From contig OY282353.1 of the NCBI GenBank assembly GCA_958295465.1, forward strand, positions 806,001-870,000: a DNA stretch of 64,000 bases, read 5' to 3'. Under the pieces are notes generated by a model. The model saw nothing but the letters and a program-made list of their open reading frames with translations. It had not been told where the DNA came from and did not search any database. The stretch's first letter is position 1, and each line of letters begins with the position of its first letter. The position numbers were made by a program, and so were the translations under genes. Source of the stretch: an uncultured Gammaproteobacteria bacterium. Lineage in GTDB: Bacteria > Pseudomonadota > Gammaproteobacteria > HK1. Positions 34,988 through 43,895 of this stretch are shown piece after piece.

Positions 34988-35107
34988 CCGGTCCCGGGCC
35001 CGGACGGCCCCGGTCGATTCCCGCGCGCGGGAACGGTGTCGATACCGCCGGCGGAACATCGGGGCGCGGCGCCGGCCGAATCGGACGCCTCGCCGACGGC
35101 CCCGGAC

Positions 35108-38068
35108 TCAGATGATCTGCCGTCTGGCCATCTCCGCCAGTACGCCGCCCTGCGCCATCAGATCCTCATATCGACCGGTCTCGACGATTCTGCCGTCCTG
35201 CATCACGTAGAGGCGGTCCACGTCGACCACCGTGCTGAGGCGGTGGGCGATCAGCACCCGGGTGGAGGCCAAGCCGCGCAGGGAGGTTCGGATCGTGTCC
35301 TGGGTGCGGTTGTCGAGCATGCTGGTCGCCTCGTCGAAGAGCAGGACACGCGGCTTGCGGGCCAGGGTGCGGGCAATCAGAAGACGCTGCCTCTGACCGC
35401 CGGACAGACCGACTCCGCCCTCCGGAATCTCCGTGTGCATCCCCATCGGCATATTCGAGATGTCCTGAGCGAGGCCGGCCGCGCGCGCCGCGTCCCAGGC
35501 CTCCTTCTCGGTGAGCGACGCTTCGCCGACGATGTTCATGAAGATGCTGGCCGGGGTAAGCTGTCCATTCTGCAGCACCACGCCGAACTGGCGGCGCATC
35601 GCGTCGAGATTGAGCGACAGCAGGTCGTGTCCGTCGAGCAGCACGGTTCCGGCAGTCGGTCTCTCGAAGCCGAGCAGCAGCCGATACACCGTCGACTTGC
35701 CGGCTCCGGACGGACCCACGAAGGCCACGTACTCCCCCGGACGAATGTGGAAGGACACGTTCTGGAGCGTGTCGCGCTCCGCCGAGGGATAGCGGAAGGT
35801 CACATGCTCGAATTCGATCCGCCCTGAGAGGCTCCGCAGCACCGTACCGCCGCTGACGCTCTCGGGCTGCGCCTCGATGATCGGCAGGACGCGTTCGAAC
35901 AGGGGCAGCACGGCGAGTGCCGTCGCCCAGGTAGCGGTCAACCCGACCATGCCCCCCATGAACTGCCCGAAGGCGGCATGGAACGAGAGGAAATCGGCCA
36001 GTGCGAACGGGGTCACCGCCTCGCCTTCCTTGTCTTCGGCCATCGCGGCCCCGCCTTCGAGCACCGAGTACCAGATCAACGCCAGCAACGCGAGCTGGGA
36101 GAGCGGCCCGAACAGCGCGTTGAAGGTGTGTTGGCCGGCTGCCCACTTGCGCGCGGACAGATTCGCGCGCTTCTGTTCGGTGTACAGCTTCGACCAGCGC
36201 AAGAGGGCGCTGCGCTCGGCGTGAGCCTGCCTGAGCTTGGCCACCCCGATGATCATCTGAAAGACCATCCCGTCGATCGCCCCCTGCGCCTTGAAGACGG
36301 CCCGTTGATGGTGGACCTGGCGCGTGGTGAACCACCAGCTCCCGGCGACCAGCAACAGCACCGCGACCCCTGTCCACAGCGCGAGCTCCCAACTGTAGTA
36401 GAACAGCAACGCATAGCTGAAGATCGAGAACGCGCCACTCACCAGGCTGGCGCCGGTCGCCCCGGTCAGTATCTGACGGATGACGCTCACGCCGTTCGCC
36501 CGATCCGCCAGATCGCCGGCGAGATAGCGCCGGAAGAAGGGCGGCGGCAACGAGAGAAGCTTGCTCCACACCGCGGCCTGGAGGGTCTCGTCGATCCGGG
36601 CCTCGATCCGCAGCATACTGAATGCGCCGACGACCGAGAGGGCGGCGGTCGTGAACGCACCAAGCGCCAGCGCCACCAGCGCGGCGGTCCACATCGGAAC
36701 GTCCACCCTGGGGATGATCTCGGCCAGCAACTCTCCGGTCACGACCGGGGTCAGCAGAGCGACGAGGGCGCCCAGGGCCCCCATGAGGGCCACGCCCGCG
36801 ATGTCCCGGCCCCGGCCGCGCAGGGCCTGGAGAAGTGCCGCCAGGCCACTGTCCACGCTGCGGGCAAGCGGCGGGTAGAACGTCACACCCTGCGTGTCGA
36901 GCGATTCGGCCCGCTGCCGGTTCACCGGGGCCGCCTCGCCGGAGACGGGGTCGATCATCCTGTAGGCGCCGCGACCGCTGTTGACGACCGCCACCGGCCG
37001 CGGCTCCTCCGGGGAAGCGACCCCCAGGAAGGACGGTCCGTCCCGCCGCTCCCATCCGGGGGACAACTGGATCCGGCGAGTGCGGATGTCCGAGGGCGCC
37101 ACGACCGCGTCCACCGCCTCGAGCGGGTCGACGTCGGCGTCGACAACGGCAGGCGAATCGTCGAGCTGCACGCCGGCCGAGTCGGCGACGATGGCGGCGG
37201 CCGCCTGCAACGGGCTCCGGTGTCCGTGCGCCGTCTCGCTGCCCGGGGAGGTATCGACCAGGAGGCTGGTCAGCTCCCCGAGCATCGCCTCCTGAAGTCG
37301 GACGCCTTGACGCCGGTTCCGGGAGAGCTGGCTCAGGTTCCGCTCGCGCATCTGCACCCAATAGCGCGCGGCGCATCGCAGGATCTGGACGTTGTATCGA
37401 TCCAGCGCGCCCCACAGCCGCCCGGTGATGATGGCGCCCGGCGTGTGGACCGCCGAGACCTGCGTCTTCTCGGGGAGGGTGAGCCAGATGTGCTCGGCCA
37501 GCGGGAAGAGGCCCTCCTTGTCCACCGGAAACCCGGGGGGGCCGACCAGCAGTCCCGGTTGGTCGATCGAGATCCACAAGACTTCGCGATGATGCGCGCT
37601 CACCACCGAACGCGCCTCATAGGGGACGTCCGGATCAGCCTCGAGGAGAAGCACTTCGCGCGGCCGCTGATGCTCGTATCTGGCTACGAACTCGGAGGCG
37701 GCCACCACCCAGTCGTCGATCACGGAGACGGCGTCCAGGTCGAAGGTTTCGCGCGAGGCGAGGTGCTCGCGCTTGCCCCGGAGCAGGGTCGTCCCGCGCG
37801 AGGGCACGGCATGGTAGGTGAAGAATGTGCCACCACTCTTGCTCGGCACGATCAGCGAGCCGAAAAACGCACCCCCGACAGGGATGCGGGTGATGAACGG
37901 AGCACGAGTCAGTGCGGATTGCGCATCGTCCACCACCACCGCGAACAGGTCGACGTAGCCGCTCTCGACGATGTAGAACTCCTCATGCTGATCCAGGAGG
38001 AAGGCGTCATGCGCACCCACCTCGGCACGCGACATGGGGATGCGACGGGTCAGGTCCTGCCATGCCAT
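35108..38068 (-). CDS. NHLM-type ABC transporter, ATP-binding/permease without peptidase
   Basis: The gene encodes 986 residues. An N-terminal regulatory domain (about 1-150, beginning MAWQDLTRRIPMSRAEVGAH) resembles the cyclic-nucleotide-binding-like part of the NHLM system's second ABC protein. Transmembrane helices occupy about 430-690. The nucleotide-binding domain has GPSGAGKST, LSGGQRQRLLIARTL and VLLFDEATSMLD. It would form a heteromeric exporter with the C39 protein upstream. The start at 38068 is set by the 5-bp gap to the previous stop and homology; the longer frame back to 38488 overlaps that gene fully. Confidence 0.9.
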   Translation of the reverse strand: MAWQDLTRRIPMSRAEVGAHDAFLLDQHEEFYIVESGYVDLFAVVVDDAQSALTRAPFITRIPVGGAFFGSLIVPSKSGGTFFTYHAVPSRGTTLLRGKREHLASRETFDLDAVSVIDDWVVAASEFVARYEHQRPREVLLLEADPDVPYEARSVVSAHHREVLWISIDQPGLLVGPPGFPVDKEGLFPLAEHIWLTLPEKTQVSAVHTPGAIITGRLWGALDRYNVQILRCAARYWVQMRERNLSQLSRNRRQGVRLQEAMLGELTSLLVDTSPGSETAHGHRSPLQAAAAIVADSAGVQLDDSPAVVDADVDPLEAVDAVVAPSDIRTRRIQLSPGWERRDGPSFLGVASPEEPRPVAVVNSGRGAYRMIDPVSGEAAPVNRQRAESLDTQGVTFYPPLARSVDSGLAALLQALRGRGRDIAGVALMGALGALVALLTPVVTGELLAEIIPRVDVPMWTAALVALALGAFTTAALSVVGAFSMLRIEARIDETLQAAVWSKLLSLPPPFFRRYLAGDLADRANGVSVIRQILTGATGASLVSGAFSIFSYALLFYYSWELALWTGVAVLLLVAGSWWFTTRQVHHQRAVFKAQGAIDGMVFQMIIGVAKLRQAHAERSALLRWSKLYTEQKRANLSARKWAAGQHTFNALFGPLSQLALLALIWYSVLEGGAAMAEDKEGEAVTPFALADFLSFHAAFGQFMGGMVGLTATWATALAVLPLFERVLPIIEAQPESVSGGTVLRSLSGRIEFEHVTFRYPSAERDTLQNVSFHIRPGEYVAFVGPSGAGKSTVYRLLLGFERPTAGTVLLDGHDLLSLNLDAMRRQFGVVLQNGQLTPASIFMNIVGEASLTEKEAWDAARAAGLAQDISNMPMGMHTEIPEGGVGLSGGQRQRLLIARTLARKPRVLLFDEATSMLDNRTQDTIRTSLRGLASTRVLIAHRLSTVVDVDRLYVMQDGRIVETGRYEDLMAQGGVLAEMARRQII

Positions 38069-38073
38069 GGCCC

Positions 38074-40317
38074 CTACTCCGACCTGAGCAGCGCGGAGTA
38101 GGCACCCCCGCGCGCCAACAGGTCCTCGTGGGTTCCCCTCTCGACGATACGACCGTGATCGAGGACGACGATCTCGTCTGCGTCGCGGACCGTGGTCAGA
38201 CGGTGGGCGATGATCAGGCAGGCCACGCCGCGCCGGCGCAAATTGTTGTCGATCAGGACCTCGGTGATCGGATCGAGCGCCGCCGTCGCCTCGTCGAGCA
38301 CCAGTATGTCCGGGTTGGCGACGAGCGCGCGGGCCAGCTCCAGAAGCTGGCGCTGTCCGCCGCTGAAGTTGCAGCCGCCTTCGCCCACCGGCGTGTCGTA
38401 CATGCCGGGCCGGGACATCACCTCCTCGAGGATCGCCGCATCGCGTAGCGCCTGCGTCACCGTCAGCTCGTCGATCTGCGAATTCCACAGCGTGACGTTG
38501 TCGCGCACGGTCCCGTCGAACAGCACGACGTCCTGGTTGACATAGGAGATCATCGAGCCAAGATGGTCGGGGGATACGCTGTTGACGTCCACATCGGCGA
38601 TCTGCACCGATCCGGACCGCGGGGTCACCAGGCGGCAGGCCAGCTTGCCGATGGTCGTCTTGCCGCTGCCGGAGCCGCCCACCAGCGCCACCCTGCGCCC
38701 GGGGAGCACCTCCAGGCTGAAGTCCTCGACCACGGGCGGGGCCATGGCGCTGTAGCCGAAGGTCACGTTCTCCAGGCGCAGGCTCCTCTTGATCTCCGAC
38801 ACCTTGGTCACCGCCGCGTTCTCGTCGATTTCGAAGGTATGCTCGTCCTGCTCGTGATTCAAAACGTCGTCGAGGCGGCTGATGTCACCCGTGATCGTCT
38901 GGAGGCTGGCGCTGAACTGCGTGAGCTGCTCAATCGGAGTCGAGAAGCTGCGCGCCAGCGACTGGAAGGCCATCAGCCCACCGATGGTCAGCACCCCCTC
39001 CAGCACCCGATAGCCCCCGAAGCCCAGGATGGCGACGGTGGACAGCGACGAGAGCAGCGGCGGCACCACGTTCAGCAGGCTGGTGCGCACACCGAGCGAC
39101 TGCTGAGCCTGAAGCGCATTCGTGTGCTGGCCGGACCACCGCGCGAAGAACGTGTTCTCCGAGCCGTCCGCCTTCAGAGTTTCGATCATGGCCAGACCGT
39201 TGACCGACGTGGCGGCCACCTTGGCCTGCTCCTTGAGCAGGCGGCGGCTGTCGTCCTCACGCGTCCGCGCGACCGCCCGCAACGCCACCACGTTGAACGA
39301 GACCATCGCGAACACCGCAACCGCCAGGGCCGGATCGTAGGAGAACATGACCCCGCCATAGGCGACCATGGTGAGCAGGTTGACCGTGCCGATCGCCAGC
39401 TCGCTCGAGATCATCTGCGCAACCTTGTCGTTCGACATCACCCGGGCGGCGACGTCCCCGGCGTAACGCTGGTGGAAGAAAGTCATCGGCAGGGTGAAAA
39501 GGTGCAGGAAGAATCGCGTGGTGGCGACGACGGCGAGCTTGGTCTCCATGCGCGCCAGGCACAGGTGCTGGAGCCAGGTGAGCACCGCCTGCAGGCACGC
39601 GGTGAGCCCTATGCCGATCATCAGCGGAATCATCAGCGCGTCGCTGCGCGGGATCAGCACATCGTCCACGAAGACCTTGAGAAGCGTTGGCAGGGCGATG
39701 CCGGGAATGATCAGCGCCAGCGTCGCCAATATGACGAAGAGAAGCGGCGTGCGCGCGTAGCCCAGCCGGGAGAACAGACCACGCAGCACGCTCGGCTTGC
39801 TGCCGCCCTTGAGAAACTCGGGGCCGGGCTGAAGGAGGAGACAGACGTCGGAGTAGTCGGTCTCGAACTCGTCCCTGGTGAGCGTACGCGGCCCTTGGGC
39901 CGGGTCGTTGATGTAGACACGGTTGCCACGGAATCCCTCGAGCACTACGAAGTGGCTGAAACTCCAGAACACGATCATCGGGAAGGGGAACTCGGGGAGG
40001 CGCCTGAATTTGGCCCGCGCGCCCCGGGTGACCATGCCCAGCGCCTTCGCCGCCCGTATGATGTTGAGCGCCTTGGTGCCGTCGCGCGATACGCCGCAGC
40101 GCACCCGCAGCTCCTCGAGCGGTATCCACCTGCCGTAATGGGCGAGGACCATTGCCAGACAGGCAGCGCCGCACTCGGTCCTCTCCATTTGCAGCACGGT
40201 GGGCACCGCCCGGCGGCCTCCGCGCCGGGGATGCAGATTGGGCTTCAACGTCTCTGCGCGGGGCGGCGTCGCGCCGCCCCCTTCCCGTGGATCTTTGCTG
40301 CCGTGGACCGGACTCAT
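38074..40317 (-). CDS. NHLM-type ABC transporter with C39 leader peptidase
   Basis: The gene encodes 747 residues. The C39 peptidase domain holds the catalytic Cys49 (MERTECGAACLAM), His122 (SHFVVLEGF) and Asp138 (INDPAQG) triad. It cuts after the leader's Gly-Gly. Six transmembrane helices follow and then an ATPase with GGSGSGKTT, FSGGQRQLLELARAL and ILVLDEATAALD. The Gly-Gly sites in both Nif11 leaders match its expected substrate. The ATG at 40317 overlaps the HlyD stop (ATGA), which marks it as the second gene of a three-gene export operon. Confidence 0.92.
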   Translation of the reverse strand: MSPVHGSKDPREGGGATPPRAETLKPNLHPRRGGRRAVPTVLQMERTECGAACLAMVLAHYGRWIPLEELRVRCGVSRDGTKALNIIRAAKALGMVTRGARAKFRRLPEFPFPMIVFWSFSHFVVLEGFRGNRVYINDPAQGPRTLTRDEFETDYSDVCLLLQPGPEFLKGGSKPSVLRGLFSRLGYARTPLLFVILATLALIIPGIALPTLLKVFVDDVLIPRSDALMIPLMIGIGLTACLQAVLTWLQHLCLARMETKLAVVATTRFFLHLFTLPMTFFHQRYAGDVAARVMSNDKVAQMISSELAIGTVNLLTMVAYGGVMFSYDPALAVAVFAMVSFNVVALRAVARTREDDSRRLLKEQAKVAATSVNGLAMIETLKADGSENTFFARWSGQHTNALQAQQSLGVRTSLLNVVPPLLSSLSTVAILGFGGYRVLEGVLTIGGLMAFQSLARSFSTPIEQLTQFSASLQTITGDISRLDDVLNHEQDEHTFEIDENAAVTKVSEIKRSLRLENVTFGYSAMAPPVVEDFSLEVLPGRRVALVGGSGSGKTTIGKLACRLVTPRSGSVQIADVDVNSVSPDHLGSMISYVNQDVVLFDGTVRDNVTLWNSQIDELTVTQALRDAAILEEVMSRPGMYDTPVGEGGCNFSGGQRQLLELARALVANPDILVLDEATAALDPITEVLIDNNLRRRGVACLIIAHRLTTVRDADEIVVLDHGRIVERGTHEDLLARGGAYSALLRSE

Positions 40318-41618
40318 CGCACCCCCAGCCACTCCTTGAGCGCCGGGATGGCCAGCGTGATCGGGGCTTGGCTCCGGGTCTTGATCTCGACCGAGGCGAG
40401 CGTGCCGGGAGCCAGCGTCTGACTCGCTGCCTTGGGCGAGGTCCAGGCAAGGCCACTCGCGGTCGTCGGGTCGGGGATCAGAGCAATCCGCCCGGCATAG
40501 GGCGGGCCGTCACTGAAGAAGCTTTGGGCCAGCTCCCGGTTCTGGAGCACCGCGACCATGCCTTCGAAGCTCACCGGAAAGGACGAGAGGGACTCGACCC
40601 TCCCCCTGATCGCCCCGAACTCCTCGCGCCTCACCGCGGCGGGCGACACCAGCGCCGGCATTCCCGCCTCGACCTGCTTGCCTTCGGCGGGTGAGACGTA
40701 GAGCAGCAACTCGAGCTCCGTGGTTCCGGTACGGATACTGACCACGGCCGTGCCTGAATTCACTATCGCACTGCTCGCAGCCTTGATCTCGATCACCTGG
40801 CCCGAGACCGGCGCCAGGACCCTCTCCGCCGCTACGAGGACTTCAAGCTCCCTCGCCTGATGCTTCGCGGACTCCACTCGGGCCGTCATCTCCCGGATGC
40901 GAGTGGCGTTTTCGTTCCTGTACCTGATCTCGTTCGCTTCCAGGGTGTCTCGTTCCCGACCCAGGTCGAGCAGGCCCCGGCGCGCCTCGTTGAGCTCCCG
41001 CTGGGTGCTCTCCAGGCTCAGGCGGGAGACGATACGCTGCTCGAAGAGCTGCTTGCTGTTCTCGAGATTGGCTCGGGCGATGTCCAGCATATCCAGTGCG
41101 GTGGCCTCGAGCTCGTCGAGCTGCTTGCGGCGCCGGGTGTTGTTCTCGCTCGCGATCCTGGACTCCGCCGTGACATCCGCCTTCAGGGCGTCGAGCGCTC
41201 GGGCGCGCTCCACGACGGACGCAAGGGCGCTGGTGTAACGCGCTGAGAGCTCCTCGTTGGCGACGAGCGCGACGAGGGCGTCCTTCTCGACCTCGTCGCC
41301 GACGGAGACGGCGATCGTGTGCAGCCGGCCGGAACCGGTCGCGACCGCGTCCACCACCCTGCCGCCCCGATTCAACAGAAATCCATTGGCCTCCACATAG
41401 GTCGCGATCTCCCCGACGACGGACCACACGCCGACCGCCACCGCAACCACGAGGATCGAGAGCAAGGCAATCCATCCCCTCGCCCGGGTCACGGACAGCA
41501 TCCGGTCGAGCCGTTCCGGCGTCGTCTGCTGAGCGGACGACCGCTTGAATTTCGTCTTCCCGCTACCGGGCATCCGCAGAGGCTCGTCGGCGCGGGATTT
41601 GGACCAGGGCAACCGCAT
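40314..41618 (-). CDS. NHLM-type HlyD secretion protein
   Basis: The gene encodes 434 residues. One transmembrane helix (WIALLSILVVAVAVGVWSVV, about 49-68) is followed by a lipoyl-like hairpin (SGRLHTIAVSVGDEVEKDALVA) and a long coiled coil (about 130-270). The barrel then resumes at LAPVSGQVIEI. It links the ABC pair to an outer-membrane channel or the cell surface. No outer-membrane TolC-like gene is in the window. It is the first gene of the export operon. Its upstream region contains an IS remnant, so the native promoter may have been disturbed. Confidence 0.9.
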   Translation of the reverse strand: MRLPWSKSRADEPLRMPGSGKTKFKRSSAQQTTPERLDRMLSVTRARGWIALLSILVVAVAVGVWSVVGEIATYVEANGFLLNRGGRVVDAVATGSGRLHTIAVSVGDEVEKDALVALVANEELSARYTSALASVVERARALDALKADVTAESRIASENNTRRRKQLDELEATALDMLDIARANLENSKQLFEQRIVSRLSLESTQRELNEARRGLLDLGRERDTLEANEIRYRNENATRIREMTARVESAKHQARELEVLVAAERVLAPVSGQVIEIKAASSAIVNSGTAVVSIRTGTTELELLLYVSPAEGKQVEAGMPALVSPAAVRREEFGAIRGRVESLSSFPVSFEGMVAVLQNRELAQSFFSDGPPYAGRIALIPDPTTASGLAWTSPKAASQTLAPGTLASVEIKTRSQAPITLAIPALKEWLGVR

Positions 41619-41622
41619 ATGA

Positions 41623-41757
41623 TTATTGTCCCATCAATACCTTGTCTCGGAAACCGTCGTTCAACGCCGCCCGGATACGCATCTTCCTGACGCCGATCTT
41701 CGTGGACTCACGCTTCAGAAGATTGACCGCCACATGCCGAATCACCCCCACATTGTA
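41623..41757 (-). pseudogene. C-terminal remnant of an ISAs1-type transposase
   Basis: Codons 41757-41623 read NVGVIRHVAVNLLKRES, then IGVRKMRIRAALND and end GQ-stop. This is the typical end of ISAs1-family transposases (ALRRxAxNLL...KxxxxKRxRAAxD). No start or catalytic region remains. It borders the RiPP cluster and may mark the cluster's edge. The rest of 41758-41988 holds no gene. Confidence 0.6.
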
Positions 41758-41988
41758 GCAGCGTGCCCGCGAACGTCCACGGATCGTATGGTGCTACGAA
41801 CCCGGACAGATCGATTTGTTGCCGACAGCCGGAGGCCTGTCAGTTGCCTGACCCGGGACACCATGCCACCATGCACTGCATACCCACGGTGCAAGGCGCC
41901 AGGGCCCATCGGGGCATGGACGCGCGGCAGAGCATCCTTCCCCGGACTTCGAATCCGAATCCCGACACCAGGCAGAGAGGAGACGTCA

Positions 41989-43527
41989 ATGAACACAACC
42001 ACCCGTCGCAGATTCCTCCAGACCGGCGCTGCCGGCGCCGTCGCCCTCACCGTGCCCATCCGCTTCGCACGGGCCGCAAAGAAGGGCGGCGTCATGCGTA
42101 TGGGCAAGGGCCACGGCCAGACCGCGGACAGCCTCGACCCGGGGACCCACGAAAACGGTTTCATGCTCGCCCTGGTCCAGGGGTACAACAATTACCTGAC
42201 CGAGGTGGCCGGAGACGGCTCGCTGATCGGCCAGCTCGCCGAGAGCTGGGACGCCTCCGCCGACGCCGCCACCTGGACCTTCAAGCTGCGCAAGGGCGTG
42301 ACCTACCACAACGGCCGCGAGATTGCCGCCGAGGACGTGGTCGCCTCCATCAACCACCACCGCGGCGAGGAGTCGCAGTCCGCGGCCAAGCCGATCGTCG
42401 CGCCGATCACCGGCATCAAGGCCGACGGCAAGCACACCGTGGTCTTCAGCCTCGAAGCCGGCAACGCCGACTTCCCGTTCATCGTCAGCGACTACCACCT
42501 GCCGATCATGCCGAGCGAGGGCGGCAAGCCCGACTGGCAGGCCGGCATCGGCGCGGGCGCATACAGGATCAAGAGCTTCGAGCCGGGGGTGCGCGTGGAC
42601 CTCGAGAAGTACGCGGACTACTGGAATCCGGATCGCGGGCACTTCGATGCGGTCCAGATGATCAGCATCATCGACCCCACCGCCCGCACCAACGCCCTCA
42701 TCACCGGCGAGGTGGACGCCATCGACCGGGTGGATCTGAAGACTGCGCATCTGATGAAGCGCCAAAAGGGTGTCAATGTGCACTCGATCGCCGGCACCCA
42801 GCACTACACCTTCCCGATGCGCACCAACGTCGCCCCGTTCAGCGACAACAACGTGCGCCTGGCCCTCAAGCACGCCATCAACCGCGAGGAGATGGTGGAG
42901 AAGATCCTGCAGGGCTTCGGCGTGGTGGGCAACGACCATCCGATCGGGCGCGGACAGCGTTTCTTCGCCAAGGACCTGGAGCAGCGCACCTACGACCCCG
43001 ACAAGGCGAAGCACTACCTGAAGCAGGCAGGGATGGACTCGCTCACGGTGGACTTGAGCGTCGCGGACGCGGCCTTCGCGGGCGCCGTCGATGCGGGGGC
43101 GCTGTTCTCGGAGACCGCCAAGGCGGCGGGCATCAACCTGAACATCGTGCGCGAGCCGAACGACGGCTACTGGTCGAACGTGTGGAACAACAAGCCGTTC
43201 TGTGCCTGCTACTGGGGGGGCCGGCCGACCGCCGACTGGATGTTCTCGACCGCCTACGAGGCCGGGGTGCCCTGGAACGACGCCGCGTGGGAACACGAGA
43301 AGTTCAACAAGCTGCTCAAGGTGGCGCGGGCGGAGCTGGACGAGTCCAGGCGGCGCGCGATGTACACGGAGATGCAGCAGATCGTGCGCAACGAGGGCGG
43401 CACCATCATCCCGATGTTCGCCTCCTACGTCTTCGCCACTTCCGAGAAGCTGGCTCTCTCGGATCAGATCGCCTCGAACTGGGATCTGGACGGCGAGCGC
43501 TGGATGGAGCGCTGGTCGTTCGCGTGA
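41989..43527 (+). CDS. ABC transporter substrate-binding protein, peptide/opine type (SBP_bac_5)
   Basis: The gene encodes 512 residues. A Tat signal (MNTTTRRRFLQTGAAGAVAL, cleaved after ARA) sends the folded protein to the periplasm. The body matches the DppA/OppA family: NYLTEVAGDGSLIGQLAESW, then FKLRKGVTYHNGREIAAEDV and ALKHAINREEMVEKIL. It would bind short peptides or similar amine-bearing solutes. Permease and ATPase genes are not adjacent. I chose the ATG at 41989 from AGAGAGGAG 7 nt upstream and from the signal motif. A strong hairpin lies 37 bp downstream. Confidence 0.9.
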   Translation: MNTTTRRRFLQTGAAGAVALTVPIRFARAAKKGGVMRMGKGHGQTADSLDPGTHENGFMLALVQGYNNYLTEVAGDGSLIGQLAESWDASADAATWTFKLRKGVTYHNGREIAAEDVVASINHHRGEESQSAAKPIVAPITGIKADGKHTVVFSLEAGNADFPFIVSDYHLPIMPSEGGKPDWQAGIGAGAYRIKSFEPGVRVDLEKYADYWNPDRGHFDAVQMISIIDPTARTNALITGEVDAIDRVDLKTAHLMKRQKGVNVHSIAGTQHYTFPMRTNVAPFSDNNVRLALKHAINREEMVEKILQGFGVVGNDHPIGRGQRFFAKDLEQRTYDPDKAKHYLKQAGMDSLTVDLSVADAAFAGAVDAGALFSETAKAAGINLNIVREPNDGYWSNVWNNKPFCACYWGGRPTADWMFSTAYEAGVPWNDAAWEHEKFNKLLKVARAELDESRRRAMYTEMQQIVRNEGGTIIPMFASYVFATSEKLALSDQIASNWDLDGERWMERWSFA

Positions 43528-43563
43528 TCCGCACCGGGCACTGACGCTGACGGCAAGAACGAT

Positions 43564-43601
43564 CCGGCCGGCGCGACGCGACACCGCGTCGCGCCGGCCG
43601 G
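43564..43601 (+). terminator. strong GC-rich hairpin
   Basis: Arms of 17 bp (43564-43580 and 43585-43601) pair perfectly around an ACAC loop, 37 bp after the binding-protein stop. There is no T-tract. It likely ends or stabilises that transcript. The following 43602-43895 holds no gene. Confidence 0.6.
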
Positions 43602-43895
43602 GAACGCGCGGTGGAGTCCATCCTCCACCCGGCTCCCGAAGCACTTTCCCAGACAACTGGCACGCATCCGCTCCACCCGCCTGCCGGGACCCGCCGGGTT
43701 TCGGAAGTATTCATGGCAGGGATGTGAAGCGGGTTTCCGCTCAGGCGCCTGTGTGACTTGATTCTCCCCACGCAAACGGCGCCGGGAGCCGCGTTCCGGC
43801 TTCCGGCAACACTCCCGCCCCCGTATTGCTCCGGTTCGGAGCACCGTGCCACCATGCGCCGCACCTCCGCACCTCCGCGGCGCACAGGTGCTCCC

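Larger units (their letters stand above)
32434..35012 (+). repeat. tandem duplication of the ycaO gene
   Basis: A unit of about 1.3 kb is repeated head to tail: 32434-33730 and 33731-35012. It runs from the last 70 bp of tfuA through ycaO and 30 bp beyond its stop. The second copy therefore carries a dead tfuA tail before its ATG. The first 350 bp and the 3' 300 bp are nearly identical, and most differences cluster in the middle. Confidence 0.85.

Noticed and set aside
35018..35033. 16-bp palindrome TTCCCGCGCGCGGGAA after ycaO copy 2
   Set aside because: It could be a terminator part, but such GC palindromes arise often in this composition and there is no T-tract; not listed as a feature.
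35978..40422. long plus-strand frames opposite the NHLM transporter genes
   Set aside because: They are shadows of the ABC genes, whose Walker and C39 motifs are unmistakable on the minus strand.
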